From positions 18,910 to 82,909 of the forward strand of contig CAYXBA010000016.1 in NCBI GenBank assembly GCA_964463135.1: 64,000 bases of DNA, read 5' to 3'. A model generated the notes under the pieces. That model saw only the letters and a list, made by a program, of their open reading frames with translations. It ran no database searches and was not told the origin of the DNA. A program made the position numbers and the translations under genes. Shown in pieces: positions 58,179-64,000 of this stretch (its first letter is position 1; each line of letters begins with the position of its first letter). The DNA is from UBA6898 sp964463135. GTDB lineage: Bacteria > Nitrospirota > Thermodesulfovibrionia > Thermodesulfovibrionales > UBA6898.

Positions 58179-59485
58179 CGATCTCTTTGCTTTCTGCTGC
58201 TGTCGGCATCCTCATCGGAACTATCCTGGGGTGGCTTTTTGCGTCTGCCCGCTCGAAATCTGCCCATGCTATTGCAGAGGAGCGCGGCCGTCAGGTGCAG
58301 CAGCACGAGGCAGAGGTTGTCCGTCTTAGAAGTGAACTCGACGGTGTACGGCAAGGCCGGACTGAAGCGCTTACCAGGCTTGAGGAATCTCAGAAGAACC
58401 TGCAGGAGCAGAAAGATATGATCGAGGCCATGGAGGGCAAGCTGTCCGAGACCTTCAAGGCCCTGTCCCTTGAGGCGCTTTCCAGAAACTCTACTGAGTT
58501 TATCAAACTTGCTGAAGGGAAGTTAAAGGAACAGGCTGTTGAAGGGAAAAAGGAGCTCGACGGCAAAAAAGAACTGATCGACCAGAGCATTGTCGCGATC
58601 TCAAAGACCCTGACGGATGTTCAAAAGAAAATCGATGAGGTCGGCGAGAAGAGCGGAGAAAGATTGACTGAAGTATCTACCCTGCTCAAAAAGCATGAAG
58701 ATGTTACCTTCAAGCTTAAGGATACGACTGAGCATTTACGGCAGGCGCTGGCGAGTTCCAAAAAGCGGGGGGAGTGGGGAGAAAGGATGGCAGAGGACAT
58801 CATCAGGCTGGTCGGCCTGGCTGAGGGCATTAACTACATCAAGCAGAAGACCCTTGACAGTTCCTCCGGCAGACCCGATTTTACCTTTCTCATGCCCAAT
58901 AGTCTCAAGATCAATATGGATGTCAAATTTCCGCTCGATAACTATCAGCATTACCTTGAGGCCCATACAGACCATGATAAGCGCAGATTTAAAGATGAGT
59001 TGATCAGGAACACCAAGGTAATGATAAAGCAGGTTACGAGCCGCGATTACATCAATCCGGCAGAAAATACTGTGGATTATGTGATCATGTTCGTACCGAA
59101 TGAGCAGGTGTACGGATTTATCAATGAGGCTGACCCAACGATCATGGACGAGGCGCTGAAGCAGAAGGTCATACTCTGTTCTCCGTTCACCCTTTATGCC
59201 GTGCTGTCAGTCGTCAGGCAGGCCATCGAAAACTTCAACCTGGAGCGAACCGCATCTGAAATATTGAAGCTTCTTGCCGATTTTTCGAAACAGTGGGCTG
59301 CGTACAAGGACAAGACGAAATCTGTGGGAGAGAAGATAGATGCGGCCAGAAAAGAGTTCGATGTGCTTGTTACGACAAGGACCAATATGCTTGAAAGACC
59401 ATTGCGGAAGATCGAGGATCTCAGAAAACAGAACGCGGTAGGCGTAGAGACAGGTATTACCTTCGATGATCCTTCGCTGCTGTAA
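58175..59485 (+). CDS. rmuC: RmuC-family DNA recombination protein
   Basis: A 436-residue protein with an N-terminal membrane segment (about 5-22), a coiled coil (about 30-200) and the RmuC nuclease-like domain (about 210-410). Motifs include KKRGEWGERMAEDIIRLVGL, DVKFPLDNYQ and SRDYINPAENTVDYVIMFVP. RmuC limits recombination at inverted repeats in E. coli, a relevant trait in a genome so rich in such repeats. It overlaps the GroES-like gene by 4 nt. Confidence 0.93.
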   Translation: MTISLLSAAVGILIGTILGWLFASARSKSAHAIAEERGRQVQQHEAEVVRLRSELDGVRQGRTEALTRLEESQKNLQEQKDMIEAMEGKLSETFKALSLEALSRNSTEFIKLAEGKLKEQAVEGKKELDGKKELIDQSIVAISKTLTDVQKKIDEVGEKSGERLTEVSTLLKKHEDVTFKLKDTTEHLRQALASSKKRGEWGERMAEDIIRLVGLAEGINYIKQKTLDSSSGRPDFTFLMPNSLKINMDVKFPLDNYQHYLEAHTDHDKRRFKDELIRNTKVMIKQVTSRDYINPAENTVDYVIMFVPNEQVYGFINEADPTIMDEALKQKVILCSPFTLYAVLSVVRQAIENFNLERTASEILKLLADFSKQWAAYKDKTKSVGEKIDAARKEFDVLVTTRTNMLERPLRKIEDLRKQNAVGVETGITFDDPSLL

Positions 59486-59493
59486 CTCATAAG

Positions 59494-60300
59494 ATGGCAA
59501 AAAAGAAGTCACTCCTCAGGAAACTCATCTGCTTCTTTATTATCTTCACGGTTCTCTTCGTCACCTTCAATTTTGTCTATCCTGATGTCTCGAAACTCAT
59601 TAAGGAGAATCCGAAGAAGACCGCTTTCATGGAATACCGCGAAGACGAATGGGCCAGGGAAGGCAAGAAGTATAAGATACAGCAGGTATGGGTCCCTTAC
59701 GGCGCCATATCGCCCTTTCTGATCAAGGCAGTGTTGATCGGCGAGGATGACAAGTTCTGGCAGCACGAGGGCTTTGACTATGAGGCGATGCAGAAGGCGA
59801 TCGAGAAAGATATCAGGGCAAAGAAGTTCAAACTCGGCGGAAGCACCATAAGCCAGCAGCTTGTCAAAAACCTCTTCCTGTCCCCCTCCAAGAATCCGAT
59901 ACGAAAGATCAGGGAAGCGATCATAACCTGGCGCATGGAGCGGGCCCTTTCCAAAAAGCGTATTCTTGAGCTCTATCTTAACGTTGCAGAGTGGGGCGAC
60001 CGCGGTATCTTCGGCATTGAAGCTGCCTCGCGCCGCTACTATGGCAAGTCAGCTTCTGCTCTGGGGCCTGAAGAGGCGAGCAGACTTGCTGCTGTGCTGC
60101 CGAATCCGAGGAAGTTCAACCCCCTGGGGACCTCACGCTATGTCGTGAACCGTTCCGGCCTGATCTACAATATCATGGTCAGACGCGGTATTGTTGTCCC
60201 TGAACTGGACGAGGTGGAGCTGAATAGTCCTGCAGTTCCGGAGGGAAAAGAGGTTCCGTCGGCAGTGCCTGTTGAGGAGACCAGGTCTTCCTCCCAGTAG
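59494..60300 (+). CDS. mtgA: Monofunctional biosynthetic peptidoglycan transglycosylase
   Basis: A 268-residue glycosyltransferase family 51 protein with an N-terminal membrane anchor (about 10-28). The GT51 motifs are GEDDKFWQHEGFD (catalytic Glu), GGSTISQQLVKNLFLS, RKIREAIITWRMER and ILELYLNVAEWG. There is no transpeptidase domain. It polymerises lipid II glycan strands at the inner membrane. The C-terminal 30 residues are low-complexity (Pro/Val/Glu/Ser). Confidence 0.94.
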   Translation: MAKKKSLLRKLICFFIIFTVLFVTFNFVYPDVSKLIKENPKKTAFMEYREDEWAREGKKYKIQQVWVPYGAISPFLIKAVLIGEDDKFWQHEGFDYEAMQKAIEKDIRAKKFKLGGSTISQQLVKNLFLSPSKNPIRKIREAIITWRMERALSKKRILELYLNVAEWGDRGIFGIEAASRRYYGKSASALGPEEASRLAAVLPNPRKFNPLGTSRYVVNRSGLIYNIMVRRGIVVPELDEVELNSPAVPEGKEVPSAVPVEETRSSSQ

Positions 60301-60336
60301 ATTTATATAAAATATTCTGTAAAAACCTTTGTTTTT

Positions 60337-60351
60337 CTAGTAGAATACTAG
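60337..60351. promoter_or_regulatory. Palindrome immediately before the GGDEF gene start
   Basis: CTAGTA-GAA-TACTAG is a perfect 6-bp-arm dyad ending one base before the GTG at 60353, and it contains a -10-like TAGAAT. It could be an operator controlling a leader-poor transcript. The region before it is AT-rich. Confidence 0.45.
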
Positions 60352-60352
60352 A

Positions 60353-61870
60353 GTGAAGATCAAAGTTCAGCAGACGGTGGTTCTTGTGTCCGTTATCGCT
60401 GCAATCGTGCTCTGGATTGCGGATTCTGTCCTCGATTATATCTTTTCAACTGGTCAGTCGTTTCAGCACATTTTTTTCGAAGATATCTCTGCCCATGAGC
60501 TGTATACCAGGATCTTTTTCTTTATTTCGTTCATTGTTCTCGGTCTTTTTGCATCCCGGCTGATAACCAGACTCAAGAGAGTTGAAGACGAAAAAGCGAA
60601 CTTCATTATGGCAGTGGCCAATTCGAACAACGGCATTGCTCTTACTGATGAGGATGATAAATATGTATTTGTGAATGACGCGTACGCAGAGCTCCATGGG
60701 TATTCTCCGGAGGAACTTATCGGCAAGACCTGTCTTGATCTCCTCCCGTCTGATAAAGTGCAGCAGTCACGCCATGTCTTGGACAACGTCCTGCGCAACC
60801 CTGATTTCGGGGTCTTTAACAGCGAAATCGTTGCGATGCGCAAGGACGGCAGCACGCTTCCCATCGAGATCCGTGCAAAGTCATTCTGGGATGACACCGG
60901 CAGCTATCAGGGGCATACCTGTATCGTGCATGACATAACAGAGGAGAAGAAGACAAAAGAGAGGATCGAACAGACCGCGCGGTTCCTGAATACCATATTT
61001 GAGAGCGTCAGGGACCCCTTCATCATCCTGGACAGCGATTACAGGATCATCAAGGCGAATCAGGCATATTCTGAGCTCAAAGGCATCACGCTGGATGATC
61101 TCATTGATAACAAGTGCTATGCCGTGACAAGGGCTCGTGACTCTGTATGTACGGACTGTATTGTTGCCAAGACCTTCAGGTCTGGTGATCCGGCTGCAAA
61201 AGAGAAGAAGGTTGTGACGCACTCTGGCCTGGAGGAATGGCTCGAAATATATACCTATCCCATCCAGGACCAGACAGGTGCGGTCACACACGTGATCGAA
61301 TATGTGAGAAACATTACTGACCGGAAGAGAGCGGAGGAAGAGAGCCAGCGCTTTATAAAGGAGCTCGAAACGCTCTCCTCGGAGGACGGTCTTACCGGCC
61401 TGCAGAACCGGCGGATGATCTTCGAGCGGATCCGTCATGAGATCGAGCGTGTGAGGAGATACAATGTTGAACTGTCGCTCATATTCTGCGATCTCGACAA
61501 TTTTAAGGAGATCAATGACAACTACGGCCACAAGGCAGGGGATGAGGTGCTCAAAACTATTGCCGATATCCTGCTTTGCTCGGTAAGGACGTCTGACGTT
61601 GTCGGTCGATATGGGGGAGATGAGTTTCTTTTAGTCCTTCCCCAGACATCGCTGAAGGGCGCGCAGGAACTTGCGGAACGGATCCGGTTCTCAGTGCAGG
61701 AGACGAAGTTCGAAATGCCGGTTGGCAGGAGTGTGGGAACTACCATGAGCATCGGCGTTGCTTTTTATGACGGGAAAGAGACCGATGTTGACGCGCTGCT
61801 CAACCGCATTGATACAGCACTCTACGTTTCTAAGCGATCCGGGAAGAACCAGGTCTATTCGCTCGTCTGA
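60353..61870 (+). CDS. Membrane diguanylate cyclase with two PAS domains
   Basis: This 505-residue protein starts at a GTG. It has two membrane helices (about 8-24 and 52-72) and PAS 1 (about 80-200; VNDAYAELHGYSPEELIGK). PAS 2 (about 205-325) contains a cysteine pair in DSVCTDCIV. The GGDEF domain (about 345-503) has an intact active-site motif (RYGGDEFLLVLPQ) and an inhibitory RxxD site five residues upstream (RTSD). It should make c-di-GMP under control of ligands sensed by the PAS domains. The PilZ protein at 37104-37643 is a possible receiver. Confidence 0.93.
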   Translation: MKIKVQQTVVLVSVIAAIVLWIADSVLDYIFSTGQSFQHIFFEDISAHELYTRIFFFISFIVLGLFASRLITRLKRVEDEKANFIMAVANSNNGIALTDEDDKYVFVNDAYAELHGYSPEELIGKTCLDLLPSDKVQQSRHVLDNVLRNPDFGVFNSEIVAMRKDGSTLPIEIRAKSFWDDTGSYQGHTCIVHDITEEKKTKERIEQTARFLNTIFESVRDPFIILDSDYRIIKANQAYSELKGITLDDLIDNKCYAVTRARDSVCTDCIVAKTFRSGDPAAKEKKVVTHSGLEEWLEIYTYPIQDQTGAVTHVIEYVRNITDRKRAEEESQRFIKELETLSSEDGLTGLQNRRMIFERIRHEIERVRRYNVELSLIFCDLDNFKEINDNYGHKAGDEVLKTIADILLCSVRTSDVVGRYGGDEFLLVLPQTSLKGAQELAERIRFSVQETKFEMPVGRSVGTTMSIGVAFYDGKETDVDALLNRIDTALYVSKRSGKNQVYSLV

Positions 61871-63045
61871 TCCTGCCTGCATGTTGCTTTGTCTCTGCCA
61901 AATGGTGAGAGTTCGCGCAGTTCCCGGATGATGTTCGGCATGACCTCAAGGACCGTATCTATTTCCTTCTCTGCATTGTAACGGCTTAACGAGAACCTGA
62001 TCGAGCCATGCACCGCAGTATAAGGAACGGCCATGGCCCTCAGCACGTGAGAGGGTTCAAGGGAGCCGGAAGTGCAGGCTGATCCGGAAGAGGCACAGAT
62101 GCCAAATTCATTCAGCCTGAGCAGGATCGCCTCGCCCTCGATGTATTCAAAGCTGATGTTCGCTGTGTTCGGAAGCCTGTTTGCAATATCGCCGTTCACC
62201 CTTGCATGAGGGCAGGATTTCAGGAGTCCCTGCTCAAGACGGTCCCTGAGCCTGGTGAGATATGTTATTTCTTCTGCAAGATTTGTCCGGGCAAGCTCGG
62301 CCGCCCTTCCCAAACCGATGATGGACGCGACATTCTCAGTACCTGCCCGCCTGCCGCGTTCCTGGTGTCCGCCGATGATATAGGGATGAAAGGGTGTGCC
62401 TTTTCTCACATAAAGCGCTCCGATCCCCTTGGGTGCGTGGAGCTTATGACCTGAGATGGTCAGCATAGTCAGGGGGGTCTTTTTTACATCAAGGGGTATC
62501 TTGCCTGCTGCCTGCACAGCGTCAGTATGAAAAAGCACGCCTTGCTCATGCAGGCGGGGTGCTATCGTTTCAAGAGGAAAGATAACTCCGGTCTCATTGT
62601 TGGCGAACATGACGGACACTATTGCCGTATCTTCGTCAACAGCCGCATCAACTGCAGCAGGGTCGAGCTGTCCCAGGGTATCGACCGGCAGATAGGTGGT
62701 CCTGTATCCTTTTCTCCCGAGATGATGGCAGAGATTAAGCACAGCAGGATGTTCAACGCGCGTGGTTATCAGATGTTTTTTTTCAGGGAATGCCTCGACA
62801 GCGCTCATAAGGGCTGTATTGTCGCTCTCCGTGCCGCAGCTCGTGAATATGATCTCTTCAGGCTCTGCATTGATCAGTGCTGCAACCTGCGCCCGGGCTT
62901 CTTCGATCTTCTTGTAGACCTGTCCTCCAAAGGTATGCATGCTTGACGGATTGCCATAGAACTCTGTCAGATAGGGGGTCATGGCATCGAGGACCTCAGG
63001 GGCAGGCCTGGTCGTTGCGTTGTTGTCGAGATATATCGTGGTCAT
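61855..63045 (-). CDS. nifS: Cysteine desulfurase (NifS/IscS)
   Basis: A 396-residue class V aminotransferase-fold enzyme. IYLDNNATTRPAPEV at the N-terminus, the PLP lysine in SGHKLHAPKG, and the catalytic cysteine in ASSGSACTSG are all present. It supplies sulfur from cysteine for Fe-S cluster assembly on NifU. Its start overlaps the nifU stop. It ends inside the tail of the convergent GGDEF gene (16-bp overlap). The NifS rather than IscS name follows from the NifU partner; no nitrogenase genes are seen here. Confidence 0.95.
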   Translation of the reverse strand: MTTIYLDNNATTRPAPEVLDAMTPYLTEFYGNPSSMHTFGGQVYKKIEEARAQVAALINAEPEEIIFTSCGTESDNTALMSAVEAFPEKKHLITTRVEHPAVLNLCHHLGRKGYRTTYLPVDTLGQLDPAAVDAAVDEDTAIVSVMFANNETGVIFPLETIAPRLHEQGVLFHTDAVQAAGKIPLDVKKTPLTMLTISGHKLHAPKGIGALYVRKGTPFHPYIIGGHQERGRRAGTENVASIIGLGRAAELARTNLAEEITYLTRLRDRLEQGLLKSCPHARVNGDIANRLPNTANISFEYIEGEAILLRLNEFGICASSGSACTSGSLEPSHVLRAMAVPYTAVHGSIRFSLSRYNAEKEIDTVLEVMPNIIRELRELSPFGRDKATCRQDQTSE

Positions 63046-63875
63046 CTGCTTTCCTGAACAATAATATCGCTGCTCACTCGTTCTCTCAGCCTTTCCTGAA
63101 TGTCCTTCAGGGTCACCATTGACATCGAGCAGCTGATGCAGGTCCCCCTGAGTGCGACCAGGACCGTATTTCCGTCAATATCAATGATCTCGACATCACC
63201 GTTGTCAGCCTGAAGCCTCGGCCTGATCTCACGCTCGACAATTTCCTGGATGAGGGAGATCTTCTGAAGATTAGTCATTGTTTTCGGTTTGGGAGGTGCT
63301 GATGGCTGCTGAACTGACCAGATATCGTGAAGGATCTTCTCTATTTCAGGCTTGCATTCGCCGCATCCGCCGCCTGCCTTGGTGAAATTCGTGACCTCCT
63401 CTACCGTAGTAAGATGGTTCGCTATGGCTTCGCGCCGGATCTTCTCTTCTGTCACATCGAAGCATTTGCAGATCAGCTTTTCAGCAGCGGGCTTCTGTAC
63501 GGGCGAGCCGCGATAGTTTGCGATTGCAGCCTCAAGCGCTTCCCGTCCCATGACCGAGCAGTGCATCTTCTGGGCAGGCAGACCGCCGAGAAAGTCCGCA
63601 ATATCCCTGTTGGTGACGGACAGCGCCTCATCGAGGGTCTTTCCCCTGATCAGTTCGGTAAGGGCTGATGAGCTTGCTATGGCACTTGCACAGCCAAAGG
63701 TCTGGAACCGTGCATCAAGGATCTTTCCCGTTTCCTTGTCTATCCTGAGGTAGAGCTTGAGCGCATCACCGCATACGATGCTGCCCACTTCACCGACTGC
63801 ATCGGCGTTCTCGATCTCGCCGGCATTCTTCGGCCTGAGAAAGGCCTCCTTGACCTTGTCTGTATAGTCCCACAT
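63042..63875 (-). CDS. nifU: NifU Fe-S cluster assembly scaffold (three-domain)
   Basis: The ATG at 63875 gives MWDYTDKVKEAFLRP and 277 residues; an upstream frame to 63956 is not family-like. The IscU-like domain has ligands C35, C62 and C106, in the same positions as the Azotobacter protein. The central BFD-like [2Fe-2S] domain has CKC and GGCGEC. The C-terminal Nfu domain has GTCISCSMS. Full-length NifU with NifS is used for general Fe-S synthesis in many anaerobes. A TTGACA on the minus strand (63905-63910) is a -35 candidate. Confidence 0.95.
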   Translation of the reverse strand: MWDYTDKVKEAFLRPKNAGEIENADAVGEVGSIVCGDALKLYLRIDKETGKILDARFQTFGCASAIASSSALTELIRGKTLDEALSVTNRDIADFLGGLPAQKMHCSVMGREALEAAIANYRGSPVQKPAAEKLICKCFDVTEEKIRREAIANHLTTVEEVTNFTKAGGGCGECKPEIEKILHDIWSVQQPSAPPKPKTMTNLQKISLIQEIVEREIRPRLQADNGDVEIIDIDGNTVLVALRGTCISCSMSMVTLKDIQERLRERVSSDIIVQESR

Positions 63876-63917
63876 AGATACATGTTTGCACAGCAATCCG
63901 GCTATGTCAATGCGATT

Positions 63918-63943
63918 GACACGGTAATCAGACACGGTAATCA
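63918..63943. repeat. Perfect 13-bp tandem duplication upstream of nifU
   Basis: GACACGGTAATCA is present twice head-to-tail with no spacer (63918-63930, 63931-63943). It sits just upstream of the -35-like TTGACA of nifUS, so it could be a doubled regulator site or a recent slippage product. Confidence 0.6.
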
Positions 63944-63949
63944 TCTGTA

Positions 63950-64000
63950 ACGCCAAAATGATAATGTCCTAAATGGCCAAAGTAGAAATGTCCTGAAATA
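63950..64000. mobile_element. Possible end of an insertion sequence (window edge)
   Basis: The last 50 bases hold two copies of AATGTCCT-[A/G]-AAAT-like words (63963 and 63987) separated by GGCCAAAGTAG. Repeated terminal words of this kind occur at the ends of IS21-like elements. No transposase lies inside the window, so this is only a hint. Confidence 0.3.

Noticed and set aside
61855..63875. nifU-nifS as evidence for nitrogen fixation
   Set aside because: NifU/NifS pairs serve general Fe-S synthesis in many anaerobes, and no nitrogenase genes are present here.

Overview
The window comes from a Gram-negative (diderm) bacterium of about 55% GC. It carries an Omp85/TamB pair, an RlpA lipoprotein, a TolC/CusBA tripartite pump and SurA-like and lipoprotein signal peptides. 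Multihaem c-type cytochromes of the triheme c7 type, several NtrC-type two-component pairs, TSUP anion permeases with universal stress proteins (USPs), and a pyruvoyl arginine decarboxylase with a carboxyspermidine route suggest an anaerobic or microaerophilic Nitrospirota- or Desulfobacterota-like lineage. Nitrospirota is favoured, but this is an inference from gene content; there is no rRNA here.

Layout. 1-4.9 kb: a sensor kinase and sigma-54 response regulator on the minus strand, divergent from a Lon-type protease with a complete response-regulator receiver domain spliced in just before its ATPase core. This is the most unusual gene in the window. 5-17.3 kb: a stress/anion-export island with two TSUP operons rich in USPs (one headed by a GntR/UTRA regulator). 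Between them lie a second kinase/sigma-54 regulator pair and two six-haem cytochromes with a small periplasmic protein. 17.5-31.6 kb: a tightly packed plus-strand run (MacA-like adaptor, ABC ATPase, ABC permease, GlnD, TamB, an Omp85 protein with seven POTRA domains, a SurA-N-like chaperone, an MFS permease). 31.8-37.6 kb: housekeeping genes (NPD/NMO flavoprotein, aspartate aminotransferase, era, bifunctional nuclease, recO) plus a DksA-like protein with a basic tail and a PilZ protein. 37.7-44 kb: a copper/silver-type CusCBA efflux system with a methionine-rich YtkA-like protein. 44.1-49.6 kb: the conserved trmFO-xerC-hslV-hslU cluster, then rlpA and a lipoprotein. 50.2-56.2 kb: an FAD dehydrogenase, then a polyamine module running from arginine through agmatine, putrescine and carboxyspermidine to spermidine. 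56.3-60.3 kb: fmdE-like, argB, GroES-like, rmuC and mtgA. 60.3-64 kb: a PAS-GGDEF protein, then nifS and nifU.

Several repeat families are visible between genes: (i) a 122/168-bp element with terminal inverted repeats in two copies of opposite orientation; (ii) degenerate heptad or hexad word arrays, mostly in facing inverted arms, around the starts of envelope genes; (iii) two GTCATTC...GAATGAC-type palindromic elements; (iv) a double-hairpin element after the Lon gene. No CRISPR array, tRNA or rRNA was seen. Several start codons were moved from the longest possible reading frame to a start with a better ribosome-binding site or signal peptide, as noted per gene.
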